From positions 16,540-80,539 of the forward strand of contig DATBJJ010000120.1 in assembly GCA_036556425.1 (NCBI GenBank): DNA of 64,000 nucleotides, in the 5' to 3' direction. This document shows, one piece after another, positions 17,406 to 25,968 of this stretch; the first letter of the stretch is position 1; each line of letters begins with the position of its first letter. Below the pieces are notes generated by a model. The model saw only the letters and a list, made by a program, of their open reading frames with translations. It was not told where the DNA came from and did not search any database. A program made the position numbers and the translations under genes. The stretch is from DATBJJ01 sp036556425. GTDB lineage: Bacteria > Acidobacteriota > Vicinamibacteria > Vicinamibacterales > 2-12-FULL-66-21.

Positions 17406-18006
17406 GCTGGTGGCGTACGCCGGCGACGATGATCTCGATGAGGTCCGCGGCCGGCAGCACGCTCAACACGCTCGGCGGGTCGGCGCTCAAGCCGTGCGCG
17501 CGGATGATGTTCACGAGGTGCCACGGCGAGAACGCCGCGAGCTGGTTCCGAAGGATCCCCTCGCCTTTGCGATAGACGGAAAACGGATTCAGGATCGCGT
17601 CCGGCGTCGGATCGAGCAATTCTTCGATGTCAGCCGCCGGACCGTCGAAGATCGGCGGCGGAACGGAAGGGTCCGGAGCGATTCTCAGTGGCTTGAGCGC
17701 GCGCTGGAGCGAGCCCTCGAGGTAGACGTTCGTCAGTCCCGTCGCCCAGTACTCGACGTCGGTCCTGTTCGGCTGCGTGGTCTCGCGCGCCGAACGAAGA
17801 GCTTCGCTCCCGTCGGCGGAGAGGAACTCGATCCAGCCCTGCCAGAGTCCGTCAGGCATTGCCGCCCCGCACGCGCGTGCAGTGTAGAACCTTCCGTTCC
17901 CGTCATGTACGGGATCGGCAAACTGAACAAGTACCTCCGCCACGTTTCGCTCCTCCTCGCATCGCGCCGCGAGCACGGCCAGGTAGTGCCGTGTGTGCCC
18001 GTTCAC
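17389..18006 (-). CDS. Conserved hypothetical protein
   Basis: No catalytic motif was recognised. I prefer the GTG start at 18006 (NGHTRHYLAVLAARC), about 205 residues. The next upstream ATG at 18078 would overlap the start codon of the divergent gene and add a composition unlike the rest. Recognisable blocks are RNVAEVLVQFADPVHDGNGR, GLWQGWIEFLSADG and ETTQPNRTDVEYWATGLTNV, followed by a segment that ends in amphipathic helices. I recall this block pattern from proteins found in several GC-rich phyla without assigned function. The protein is soluble, without signal peptide or membrane segment. It overlaps the DinB gene tail-to-tail by 17 bp and is divergent from the VOC fusion. Confidence 0.6.
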   Translation of the reverse strand: MNGHTRHYLAVLAARCEEERNVAEVLVQFADPVHDGNGRFYTARACGAAMPDGLWQGWIEFLSADGSEALRSARETTQPNRTDVEYWATGLTNVYLEGSLQRALKPLRIAPDPSVPPPIFDGPAADIEELLDPTPDAILNPFSVYRKGEGILRNQLAAFSPWHLVNIIRAHGLSADPPSVLSVLPAADLIEIIVAGVRHQLTAIE

Positions 18007-18076
18007 TCTTGCAAAAGCTCCACCAGCCAGGCCGCCGCTCTTGATCTCGGACCGGACGGCTCGCCATGATTCACAC

Positions 18077-19003
18077 ATGGCAAATCCGATTGACGCGCGT
18101 GCCGGCATCGGACACGTGCATCTGAAGGTGTCCGATCTCGATCGCGCGGTCGCGTTCTATCAAGGCGTGCTCGGCTTCGAGCTGACGCAGCGGTACGGCG
18201 ACGGCGCGGCGTTTCTCAGCGCAGGCGGCTACCACCACCATATAGGCCTCAACACGTGGGAGAGCCTCGGCGGCAGCGCGCCGCCGCCGGGCGCGACGGG
18301 CCTCTACCACTTCGCGATTCGTTATCCCGATCGCCCGGCGCTCGCCGATGCGCTCCAACGTCTCGATCGCGCCGGCATCGCTCTCGAAGGCGCGAGCGAT
18401 CACGGCGTCAGCGAAGCGCTGTACCTGCGCGATCCCGACGGCAACGGCCTCGAGCTGTACTGGGATCGCCCGAGGGACGAATGGCCGCGCGCCGCGGACG
18501 GATCGCTCCGCATGTCCACCGAGCGTCTCGACGTGCGCAAGCTTCGCGCGGAAGCCGCGGCGCGAACAGTGCTAGCGGCCGCGCCTCAATCTCCTTATGC
18601 GCCGATGACCGACGAGGTCAGGAGCAAGCTGAAGGATCTGCGCGCGCGCCTGCTGCATCTGCACAAAGTTCTCCTGGACGATGCGCGCGTCGCGTACGAG
18701 ATGGATCGAGGGCGCGTCGGTTCGCCCGGGATCTTTCTGCAGCTCGTCATCAACGATCCGTGGTTCGCGTGGCTTCACGCGCTCTCGGAGCTCATCGTGC
18801 GGATCGATCAAAACGTCGAGCGCGAAGGGCCCGCGACGGACGGCGACGGGGCGGCGCTCGTCGAGCAGGTCGGGCGTCTGTTGACGGCATCCGAGGACGG
18901 CGAGGGCTTCGCGCGCCGCTACTACGAAGCGCTGCAGCGCCAACCGGCCGTCGTGCTCGCGCACGCGGACGTACGCCGCGTCCTCAAGGGAATGAAATCG
19001 TGA
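18077..19003 (+). CDS. VOC/extradiol-dioxygenase-type domain fused to an uncharacterised helical domain
   Basis: ATG 18077 gives 308 residues. Residues 8-150 form a vicinal-oxygen-chelate domain like CatE catechol-2,3-dioxygenases or glyoxalases, with GHVHLKVSDLDRAVAFYQ, LYHFAIR and DGNGLELYWDRP. The three expected metal ligands are present (H13, H78, E127). Stand-alone CatE-like proteins end near here. This one continues without a stop or frameshift into residues 175-308, a helical region with FLQLVINDPWFAWLHALSEL and a late YYEALQRQP motif. I recognise the second part as a conserved family of unknown function that is usually free-standing. The two-domain arrangement suggests a shared substrate or regulation. 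The MATE gene follows after 21 bp. Confidence 0.75.
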   Translation: MANPIDARAGIGHVHLKVSDLDRAVAFYQGVLGFELTQRYGDGAAFLSAGGYHHHIGLNTWESLGGSAPPPGATGLYHFAIRYPDRPALADALQRLDRAGIALEGASDHGVSEALYLRDPDGNGLELYWDRPRDEWPRAADGSLRMSTERLDVRKLRAEAAARTVLAAAPQSPYAPMTDEVRSKLKDLRARLLHLHKVLLDDARVAYEMDRGRVGSPGIFLQLVINDPWFAWLHALSELIVRIDQNVEREGPATDGDGAALVEQVGRLLTASEDGEGFARRYYEALQRQPAVVLAHADVRRVLKGMKS

Positions 19004-19009
19004 CCCTGC

Positions 19010-19015
19010 TATGAT
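19010..19015 (+). promoter_or_regulatory. Candidate -10 element ahead of the MATE gene
   Basis: TATGAT preceded by TGC sits about 10 bases before the GTG start at 19025. If used, the transcript would have almost no leader. No convincing -35 is visible. Cotranscription with the VOC gene is equally possible. Confidence 0.25.
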
Positions 19016-19024
19016 CCCAGTTCC

Positions 19025-20518
19025 GTGTCCCCGTCGAATTCAACGCCTGCATCCACGCCCGCGCCGTCCGCGAACGAGATTACATCGGCGCCGGACGTGA
19101 CCGCACCGGCGGTTGCCCCCGGCGCGTCGGCGAGCCGTTCGGGCCGCAAGCTCGATCGGTCGCTCGTCGAAGGACCGCTTGCGGCGGCGGTGTGGAAGAT
19201 GGCCTGGCCGACCGTCCTCCAGAACGCCATTGGCGGACTGCAGGGAATCATCGATCACGCGATGGTCGGCCACTTCGTCGGCTTCACCGGCAACGCCGCG
19301 ATTGGCGTGAGCTGGCAGATCTTCCTCGTCGTCATCGTCTTCATCGCGTCGCTCTTCACGGGCATGGGCGTGATGGTCGCGCGGTTCGCCGGCGCGAACG
19401 AGGTCGAGAAAGTCAATCGGACGGTGTATCAGGCGTTCCTGACGGCGCTCGTGATCGCGCTGTTCGTGCTGGCGCCGGCCGGGTACTTCCTCTCTCCCAC
19501 GCTGCTCGATCTCGTCAACGCCACGCCCGCCGTGAAAGCGGAGGCGCTTCCGTTCCTGCGGACGATGTTCGTCTTCAGCGTCGGGATGCTGCTGTTCTTC
19601 ATGCTCGGCGGCGCGCTGCGCTCCGCGGGCGACGCGCGCACGCCGCTCCGCCTCGGCATCTGGATGACGGTCCTGAACATCGCGTTCAACGTCGTCCTGA
19701 TACCGGGGTACGGACCCATTCCCGCGTTGGGCGTTCGAGGCGCCGCGATAGGCACGGTCTGCGCGAGCCTGATCGTGTCGTCGATCGCGTTGTGGATGCT
19801 GCTTCGCGGCAAGCTCGTCGTGCACTTCCCCTCGTCGATGTCGATGCGTCCCGATTGGGGCATCATCCGATCGCTCTTCCGCTTCGGCTTGCCGGCGGGT
19901 ATCCAGGGTGTGGCGATGAACATCGCGGGCGTGTTGCTGCTTCGATTCATCGGATCGCTTCCGCAGAGCGCCGAGGCCCAAGCGGCGTATGCCGTCGGCT
20001 ACACCGAGCTCTTCTCGTTGATCACGTGGACGTCGGTCGGGCTGATGGGAGCGGCGGCCGCGGTCGCGGGCCAGAATCTCGGCGCGGGACAGCCGGAGCG
20101 TGCGATGCGCGGCGTCGCGATCGCGTCGCGCCTCGGCATCTCCGTCGCCGCGACGGTCGGCGCGCTCTTCGTCTTGATCCCCGAGCAGCTCCTCGGGATA
20201 TTCGGCCTCGAGGATCCGAGCGTCGTGGCGCTCGGCCGCCAGTTGCTGCGGTATCTTGCCGTATCGGGGTTCTTCATCACGGTTGCGCTGACGCACACCG
20301 GAGGACTGCAGGGCACGGGCGACACGCGAAGCCCGCTCTTCATTACACTCATCTCGCAAGTGCTCGTGCCGATCGGCTTGTGCGGGACGCTGCAAAGCAT
20401 GGGGAAGCTGGACGCTGCCGGCGTCTGGTCGGCGATCGTCCTGGGGCATTTCACGCGCTGCTCTCTGTCGGTCATTCGTTTCAGACAGGGAAAGTGGCGA
20501 CACATCGTCGTGGAATGA
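19025..20518 (+). CDS. MATE-family multidrug/Na+ efflux transporter
   Basis: This 497-residue integral membrane protein starts at GTG 19025. About 45 residues of Ser/Pro/Ala/Thr-rich, probably disordered, cytoplasmic sequence precede the first helix, an unusual extension for the family. The core shows the two-fold MatE architecture. The first half begins VWKMAWPTVLQNAIGGLQGI and the second repeat begins with RFGLPAGIQGVAMNIAGV. GALRSAGDARTPLR and GGLQGTGDTRSPLF are the characteristic paired loops, and twelve hydrophobic helices can be counted. It exports cationic drugs or metabolites in exchange for Na+ or H+. The substrate is unknown. Neighbours are the VOC fusion upstream and a membrane zinc peptidase downstream on the same strand. 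Confidence 0.92.
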   Translation: MSPSNSTPASTPAPSANEITSAPDVTAPAVAPGASASRSGRKLDRSLVEGPLAAAVWKMAWPTVLQNAIGGLQGIIDHAMVGHFVGFTGNAAIGVSWQIFLVVIVFIASLFTGMGVMVARFAGANEVEKVNRTVYQAFLTALVIALFVLAPAGYFLSPTLLDLVNATPAVKAEALPFLRTMFVFSVGMLLFFMLGGALRSAGDARTPLRLGIWMTVLNIAFNVVLIPGYGPIPALGVRGAAIGTVCASLIVSSIALWMLLRGKLVVHFPSSMSMRPDWGIIRSLFRFGLPAGIQGVAMNIAGVLLLRFIGSLPQSAEAQAAYAVGYTELFSLITWTSVGLMGAAAAVAGQNLGAGQPERAMRGVAIASRLGISVAATVGALFVLIPEQLLGIFGLEDPSVVALGRQLLRYLAVSGFFITVALTHTGGLQGTGDTRSPLFITLISQVLVPIGLCGTLQSMGKLDAAGVWSAIVLGHFTRCSLSVIRFRQGKWRHIVVE

Positions 20519-20538
20519 TTGCTGCAGAGTAAAAAGCC

Positions 20539-21396
20539 ATGAAGTGGACGCCCGGCAATCGCGAAAACGTCGAGGATGTTCGAGGAAGTTCCGGCGGCGC
20601 CATGCGAATGGGCGGCATGGGGATAGGCGGCTTGCTGCTCGTCCTCGTCCTCAGCTGGGCCACGGGAATCGATTTCTTCTCCTTGATTGGAACCGACGGA
20701 ACCAGCCCGCCCCCGGCGGTGGGTACGACCGGAGGAGAGCTTCGAACGACGCCCGACGAGGAGAAGCTCGTCGATTTCGTCGATGCCGTCATGCGCGACG
20801 TGCATGAAACCTGGCAGTCGAAGCTCGGCGGGAGATATCAAGAGACAAAGGCCGTTATATTTCGCGACGTGATTCGGTCCGCCTGCGGCATGGCGGAATC
20901 CGCGACGGGACCGTTCTACTGTCCCGCGGATCGCCAGGTCTATCTCGATCTCGGGTTCTTCTCTGAACTGCGCTCACGCTTCGGCGCGCCGGGAGACTTC
21001 GCGCAGGCCTACGTGCTCGCGCACGAGATCGGGCATCACGTGCAGCACTTGACCGGCATCGAGGGGGAAGTGCGGCGTCTCCAGCAGGCGAGGCCAGGCC
21101 AACAGAACGAGTTGTCGGTGCGGCTCGAGCTGCAGGCAGACTGCCTTGCGGGCGTGTGGGGACACTCTGCGGCACAGGATGGCCGCGCGGCTCGGGGCAA
21201 GGTCGAGCTCGAGCCCGGCGATCTCCAAGAAGGCTTGAACGCCGCGGCATCCATCGGCGACGATCGTCTTCAGCGCATGGCCGGCGCGCGCGTCGCGCCG
21301 GAGCGCTTCACGCACGGATCGTCCGAGCAGCGGGTTCGCTGGTTCAAGCGCGGCTTCGACAGCGGCGACATGGAGGCCTGTCAGACGTTCCAATAA
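20539..21396 (+). CDS. Membrane-anchored neutral zinc metallopeptidase (YpfJ family)
   Basis: The 285-residue protein fits the family length. Residues 1-25 are polar, residues 28-48 form a single transmembrane helix (MGIGGLLLVLVLSW), and the catalytic domain follows. The zinc motif HEIGHH is at 162-167 within YVLAHEIGHHVQHLTGI. The downstream ELQADCLAGVWGH supplies the usual third acidic ligand, and RQVYLDLGFFSEL is also conserved. Substrates of this family are not known. It follows the MATE gene by 20 bp, and its stop lies 18 bp before the inverted repeat that precedes the molybdenum hydroxylase operon. Confidence 0.9.
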   Translation: MKWTPGNRENVEDVRGSSGGAMRMGGMGIGGLLLVLVLSWATGIDFFSLIGTDGTSPPPAVGTTGGELRTTPDEEKLVDFVDAVMRDVHETWQSKLGGRYQETKAVIFRDVIRSACGMAESATGPFYCPADRQVYLDLGFFSELRSRFGAPGDFAQAYVLAHEIGHHVQHLTGIEGEVRRLQQARPGQQNELSVRLELQADCLAGVWGHSAAQDGRAARGKVELEPGDLQEGLNAAASIGDDRLQRMAGARVAPERFTHGSSEQRVRWFKRGFDSGDMEACQTFQ

Positions 21397-21414
21397 ACCT
21401 GCGGTCGATTGACG

Positions 21415-21449
21415 GATTTGCTGATTGGGAGATCTAGAATCAGCAAATC
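21415..21449. promoter_or_regulatory. Perfect 12-bp inverted repeat abutting the start of the molybdenum hydroxylase operon
   Basis: GATTTGCTGATT (21415-21426) and its exact complement AATCAGCAAATC (21438-21449) flank an 11-base spacer. The right arm ends 2 bases before the ATG at 21452. No Shine-Dalgarno sequence is visible at that start. The element may be an operator overlapping the promoter of a short-leader transcript, or an RNA hairpin at the initiation site. Confidence 0.6.
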
Positions 21450-21451
21450 GC

Positions 21452-23683
21452 ATGGACAGCCGCTTCATAGGTCAATCGGTCTCGCGCCGCGAGGGGCGCG
21501 CCAAAGTCACGGGGCACGCGAGGTACGTCGACGATCTCGCGCTCCCTGGAATGCTTCACGGCATCACCGTGCGAAGCCCGGTCCCGCGCGGCCACATCAA
21601 GCGGATCGACTTCGGGCCCGCCGCCGCGGATCCCGACTTCACGATCGTCACCGCGCTCGACATTCCCGGGCAGAATCGCGTCACGCTGATCCTCGACGAT
21701 CAGCCATACCTCGCGGAGAATCGCGTCAATCATCCGGAAGAGCCCGTGGCGCTGCTGGCGCATCACGATCGGCAGGCGCTCGAGGAAGCGCGGCGCCGCG
21801 TCGTCTTCGACATCGAGCCGGAGCCGGCCGTGTTCTCCATCGACGACGCGCTCGAGGGGCGCGCGATCGTGTGGGGCGGCGACAACATCTTCAAGCGGTA
21901 CGAGGTCTCGCGAGGCGACGTGGACGCCGCGTTCGCGGCGGCGCCGATCGTCGTCGAAGGCGAGTACGAGACGGGCGCGCAGGAACAGCTCTATATCGAG
22001 CCGAACGGGATGCTGGCGACGGCGCGTCCCGACGGCGTCACTGTGTGGGGCTCGATGCAGTGCCCGTACTACGTTCACAAAGCGCTGATGGCGCTGTTCG
22101 ATCTTCCCGCGGAGAAGATCCGCGTCGTGCAGATGGAGACGGGCGGCGGCTTCGGCGGGAAAGAAGAGTATCCGTCGATCATTGCCGGCCACGCCGCGCT
22201 CCTCGCGTGGAAATCCGGGAAGCCGGTGAAGCTCGTCTACGATCGCGCCGAGGACATGGCGGCGACCACCAAGCGCCATCCGTCGCGCACGCGTCATCGG
22301 ACGGCGGTGTCGAGCGACGGCCGTCTGCTCGCGATGGACGTCGACTTCGTCATCGACGGCGGCGCGTACTGCACGCTCTCGCCCGTCGTGCTGTCGAGAG
22401 GCACGATTCACTCCGCCGGTCCATATTTCTGTCCGAACACGCGGCTGCGCGGCCGCGCCGTGGCGACCAACGCTCCGCCGCACGGCGCGTTCCGCGGCTT
22501 CGGCGCGCCGCAGAGCCTCTTCGCGCTCGAGCGTCACATGGATCGCATTGCCGCCGCCGTCGGTCTGCCGCCCGACGAGCTGCGGCGCCGTAATTTCATT
22601 CGCACGGGTCAGACGAGCGCGGTCGGCCAGGTGATGCGGGAGCCGATCGACATGGGCGCGCTCCTCGATCGCGCGCTCGCGATGTCGGACTATCACGCGA
22701 AGCGCGCGCGGTTCTCGGAGACCAACTCCGCGCTGCGCGTGCGGCGCGGCATCGGCCTCGCGGCGTTCATGCACGGCGCCGGGTTCACGGGATCGGGAGA
22801 GGATCATCTGCGATCGATCGTCGCGGTCGAAGCGGACGCGCGCGGGCGCGTGCGAATCCTTTCGTCGAACACGGAGATCGGTCAGGGCACGAACACCGTC
22901 TTCACGCAGATTGCGTGCGAGACGCTCGGCCTTCCACCGGAGATGATCGAAATCACGCAGCCCGACACGTCGATCGTTCCTGATAGCGGACCGACCGTCG
23001 CGTCGCGGACCTGCATGGTCGTCGGGAAATTGATCGAGACGGCGGCGCTCGAGCTGAGGAAGACGCTCGCGAAGGCGGGGCTTCCCGATGACGGCTTCGG
23101 TCCCGACGACTTTCAACGCGCGTGCGCCGCATACACGTCGCAATTCGGACCCGCGCGCGCCACGGCGCGCTATCAGCCGCCGCCCGGTCTGAAGTGGGAT
23201 GACGCGACGTATCAGGGCGACGCGTACGGAACGTACGCGTGGGCCGCATACGTGGCGGAGGTCTCGGTCGATACGTCGACGTTCGAGACGCACGTGGAGG
23301 ATTTCGTCGCGGTCCAGGAAGTGGGCCGCGTGATCAATCCGGTCCTCGCGACGGGTCAGATCGAGGGCGGCGTCGCGCAGGCGATCGGCTGGGCGCTCTA
23401 CGAGCGCATCGTGTGGCGCGAAGGGCGGATGGCGAACGCGGAGATGACCAACTACATCATGCCGACGTCGATGGATCTGCCGCCGATTCGCGTGTTCTTC
23501 GAGGAGCGGCCGTACGCGCATGGGCCCGGCGGCGCGAAAGGCATCGGCGAGCTCCCAATGGATGGCCCCGCGCCGGCGATCGCGAACGCGATCGCGCACG
23601 CCACCGGCAGCGATCCCCGTCAGATTCCCGTGACGCCCGAGTCGCTGATGATCCTCATGGAGCCGGAGCGGGCGCATGCCTGA
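21452..23683 (+). CDS. Molybdopterin-binding large subunit of a xanthine dehydrogenase/CO-dehydrogenase-type hydroxylase
   Basis: ATG 21452 (MDSRFIGQSVSRREG) is preferred over a TTG 27 bases upstream; it gives 743 residues. Family blocks are present in order: KVTGHARYVDDLALPGMLHG, GGGFGGKEEYPSIIAGHAAL, APPHGAFRGFGAPQ, EIGQGTNTVFTQIACE, and GGAKGIGELPMDGPAPAIAN with the catalytic base glutamate at about residue 700. Lacking the AYRCSFR loop of CO dehydrogenases, it is more likely a purine, aldehyde or heteroaromatic hydroxylase. It forms an alpha-beta-gamma enzyme with the two following genes and overlaps the iron-sulfur gene by 8 bp. No XdhC-type maturation gene is in the window. The specific substrate cannot be read from the sequence. 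Confidence 0.92.
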   Translation: MDSRFIGQSVSRREGRAKVTGHARYVDDLALPGMLHGITVRSPVPRGHIKRIDFGPAAADPDFTIVTALDIPGQNRVTLILDDQPYLAENRVNHPEEPVALLAHHDRQALEEARRRVVFDIEPEPAVFSIDDALEGRAIVWGGDNIFKRYEVSRGDVDAAFAAAPIVVEGEYETGAQEQLYIEPNGMLATARPDGVTVWGSMQCPYYVHKALMALFDLPAEKIRVVQMETGGGFGGKEEYPSIIAGHAALLAWKSGKPVKLVYDRAEDMAATTKRHPSRTRHRTAVSSDGRLLAMDVDFVIDGGAYCTLSPVVLSRGTIHSAGPYFCPNTRLRGRAVATNAPPHGAFRGFGAPQSLFALERHMDRIAAAVGLPPDELRRRNFIRTGQTSAVGQVMREPIDMGALLDRALAMSDYHAKRARFSETNSALRVRRGIGLAAFMHGAGFTGSGEDHLRSIVAVEADARGRVRILSSNTEIGQGTNTVFTQIACETLGLPPEMIEITQPDTSIVPDSGPTVASRTCMVVGKLIETAALELRKTLAKAGLPDDGFGPDDFQRACAAYTSQFGPARATARYQPPPGLKWDDATYQGDAYGTYAWAAYVAEVSVDTSTFETHVEDFVAVQEVGRVINPVLATGQIEGGVAQAIGWALYERIVWREGRMANAEMTNYIMPTSMDLPPIRVFFEERPYAHGPGGAKGIGELPMDGPAPAIANAIAHATGSDPRQIPVTPESLMILMEPERAHA

Positions 23684-24152
23684 GCCGACGGAGATCGAGG
23701 TCGCCTGCCGCGTGAACGGTGAAGCCGTCACGCTGCAAGGGCATCCCATGATGCGCCTGCTCGACGCGCTGCGCGCTCAATTGCGGCTGACGGGCACGAA
23801 AGAAGGTTGCGGCGAAGGCGAGTGCGGCGCCTGCTCCGTCCTCGTCGACGGCGAGCTCGTGAACAGTTGTCTCGTGCCGTTGCTGCACGCGCGCGACACG
23901 GCGATCACGACAATCGAAGGTCTCGCCACGAACGATGATCGCCTGCACGCGGTGCAGAACGCCTTCATCACGTACGGCGGCGCGCAGTGCGGCATTTGCA
24001 CGCCCGGCATGGTGCTCGCCGCCGCGGCGCTGCTCGCGCGGACGCCGGAGCCCACGCTCGACGAGACGCGAACCGCGCTCGCGGGAAACCTCTGTCGCTG
24101 CACCGGCTACACGCGGATCTTCGAAGCGGTGATGCAGGCGCTCCGCACATGA
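23676..24152 (+). CDS. [2Fe-2S] small subunit of the molybdenum hydroxylase
   Basis: The full-length 158-residue protein carries both clusters. The plant-ferredoxin-type cluster uses C45, C50, C53 and C65 (EGCGEGECGACSVLVDGELV). The helical-bundle cluster uses C105, C108, C140 and C142 (CGICTPGMVL and GNLCRCTGYTRI). It passes electrons from the molybdenum cofactor to the FAD subunit. Its ATG lies inside the end of the large-subunit gene, and its TGA overlaps the ATG of the FAD subunit (ATGA), so the three proteins are translationally coupled. Confidence 0.95.
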   Translation: MPEPTEIEVACRVNGEAVTLQGHPMMRLLDALRAQLRLTGTKEGCGEGECGACSVLVDGELVNSCLVPLLHARDTAITTIEGLATNDDRLHAVQNAFITYGGAQCGICTPGMVLAAAALLARTPEPTLDETRTALAGNLCRCTGYTRIFEAVMQALRT

Positions 24153-25027
24153 GATCGCACCTCGCGAGCTTCGATCTGCGCGCGCCGGAGAATCTCGCCG
24201 AGGCGCTCGAGATCCTCGCGCGCGAGCCGGGCGGATGGAAGCCGTTCGCCGGCGGTACAGATCTCATGGTGCTGCTCGAGGCAGGCCGGCTCCCGCCGTC
24301 CCGATATCTGAGCGTCTCGCAGCTTCCGGAGCTCCACGGCATCGAGGTGACCGACGACGACATCGTCCTCGGCGCGATGACGACGTACGCGGACGTGCTG
24401 CGATCGCGCGTGCTGCAGGTGGAGTGTCCGTTGTTGTGCCGCGCGGCGGCGGAGACCGGCGGCATCGCCACGCAGAACCGCGGCACGCTCGGCGGCAACA
24501 TCGCGAACGCGTCGCCCGCGGCCGACTCGCCCCCCGCGCTGCTCGTCTACGACGCGGAGATCGAGGTGAGGTCGCTGCGCGGCGTCCGCCGCGTGCCGTA
24601 CGATCGATTTCACCTCGGCTACAAGCAGATGGATCTCGCGCCGGACGAGATCATCGTGGCGATCCGCGTCGCGCGCGGACGCGGCGGATGGATGCAAGGG
24701 TGGCGGAAGATCGGGACGCGTCGCGCGCAAGCGATCTCCAAGGTCTGCTTTGCCGCCGCGCTCGACATGTCGCGCGGCGCAGTGCACGACGTCCGCATCG
24801 CGTACGGAAGCGTCGCGCCGATGGTCATCCGCGCCGCGCACGCCGAGGCCGCCATTCGCGGCCGCGCGCCGAACGGCGATGCGATAGCTGCTTGCTGCGC
24901 CGCATTGGAGCAGGACATCAAGCCGATCGACGATCTCCGTTCGACCGCCGCGTACCGCCTGCGCGTCGCGTCCAACGTCTTGCGCGACTTTCTGTGGACC
25001 GCGAATCCGGAGAGCGATCGGACGTAG
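24149..25027 (+). CDS. FAD-binding medium subunit of the molybdenum hydroxylase
   Basis: The start ATG 24149 overlaps the preceding stop. The protein has 292 residues. FAD-binding motifs are PFAGGTDLMVLLEAG near the N-terminus and QNRGTLGGNIANASPAAD in the middle, as in CoxM/XdhB. A C-terminal CO_deh_flav_C-like domain follows. The last 14 codons and the following intergenic sequence (24981-25114) are duplicated about 400 bp downstream (25383-25515) with a one-base deletion, so the gene's 3' end lies at the edge of a repeat array. The window does not show a dedicated regulator; the inverted repeat before the large-subunit gene is the only candidate control site. Confidence 0.93.
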   Translation: MRSHLASFDLRAPENLAEALEILAREPGGWKPFAGGTDLMVLLEAGRLPPSRYLSVSQLPELHGIEVTDDDIVLGAMTTYADVLRSRVLQVECPLLCRAAAETGGIATQNRGTLGGNIANASPAADSPPALLVYDAEIEVRSLRGVRRVPYDRFHLGYKQMDLAPDEIIVAIRVARGRGGWMQGWRKIGTRRAQAISKVCFAAALDMSRGAVHDVRIAYGSVAPMVIRAAHAEAAIRGRAPNGDAIAACCAALEQDIKPIDDLRSTAAYRLRVASNVLRDFLWTANPESDRT

Positions 25028-25515
25028 TTCGGAGTCACGGCGGTCATCGCGGAGATCGCCGAGGGCACGAGGTACGCCGAGGCAGATCTCGGTCGCCGCC
25101 TTCAAACGAGCGGCAGCCTGGCCGTCGGCCAGGCTGGCAGGGTGCCGGAGAGGACGAATCAGAACGCCGCCGAATTTTGTGGCGCTCTGATTCGCGCTCT
25201 CCTGCACCCCTACCCGCGCCGGCGGCGCGGCCGCTCGCTCCACCCGTATCGACTGAGATTGCCTCTGCGCATCTCTTGCCCTCCGCGTGCTCCGCGATGA
25301 GCTCTTTCAGTGAACGTCGCCGTTCAAACGATAGGTGGTGGGGTCACACTCAATCACTCGCCACATTTAAGATCGAACGTCGTGCGCGACTTCTGTCGAC
25401 CGCGAATCCGGACAGCGATCGGAGGTAGTTCGGAGTCACGGCGGTCATCGCGGAGATCGCCGAGGGCGTGAGGTACGCCGAGGCAGATCTCAATCGCGAA
25501 GCTCAAACGAGCGGC
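24981..25515. repeat. Direct duplication of the FAD-subunit gene end plus flank
   Basis: The 134 bp at 24981-25114 and the 133 bp at 25383-25515 are near-identical. The first copy includes the last codons and stop of the FAD subunit gene. The second has lost one T in a T-run, which puts the coding portion out of frame. The copies are about 402 bp apart, so a direct duplication took place before the two copies diverged. Confidence 0.8.
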
Positions 25516-25968
25516 CGCGCCTGCGGCGCGGCCGCTCGCTCCACACGCGTCGAGTGAGATTGCCTCTGCGCATCTCTTGACGAGAGCGCTGTATTCTCCG
25601 CGAGCCTCTAGCCCTCCGCGTGCTCTGCGATGAAGACGCACGCGCCACGCGCGGACGTGATTATCACGGAGCGATCGTGATCACGATCTCATCGCAGAGG
25701 CCGCCGAAGGCACGAGAACACCGAGGCAGATCCGAATCGCTCGATTCCATCGAGCGGCAGCCTCGCGGAGCGAGGCTGGCAGGGGCACAGGAGAGCGTGA
25801 ATCAGCGCGACCCAGAAGTCAGCGGTCGTTCTGATTCATGCTCTCCTGCGCCCCGGCCCGCGCCTCCCGCGCGGCCGCTCGTCACGACGTTGGACGAGAG
25901 CGCCGTATTCTCCGCGAGACTCTAGCCCTCCGCGTGCTCTGCGATGAAGACGCACGCGAAGACTGTTG
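25028..25968. repeat. Gene-free region of nested palindromic repeats (three related units)
   Basis: No credible gene lies here; short open frames are low-complexity. Three related units occur: 25036-25303, 25438-25635 and 25682-25950. Each has a left arm of GAGG/CGAGG-rich sequence (such as GAGGGCACGAGG) and a right arm that is its approximate reverse complement (such as CCCTCCGCGTGCTCTGCGAT). Each unit could thus fold into one large hairpin. Units 1 and 3 also contain an inner hairpin (arms 25141-25162/25187-25208 and 25783-25805/25831-25853, the latter matching at 21 of 23 positions). Unit 2 lacks it. A 66-bp tail is shared by units 2 and 3 (25579-25644 and 25893-25958). The type recalls intergenic palindromic repeats of acidobacterial and planctomycete genomes. 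Confidence 0.75.

Noticed and set aside
18500..18620. Frameshift or assembly join between VOC domain and helical domain
   Set aside because: The frame runs through without a stop and the linker looks like ordinary coding sequence, so a true fusion is the simpler reading, though orthologue comparison is still worthwhile.
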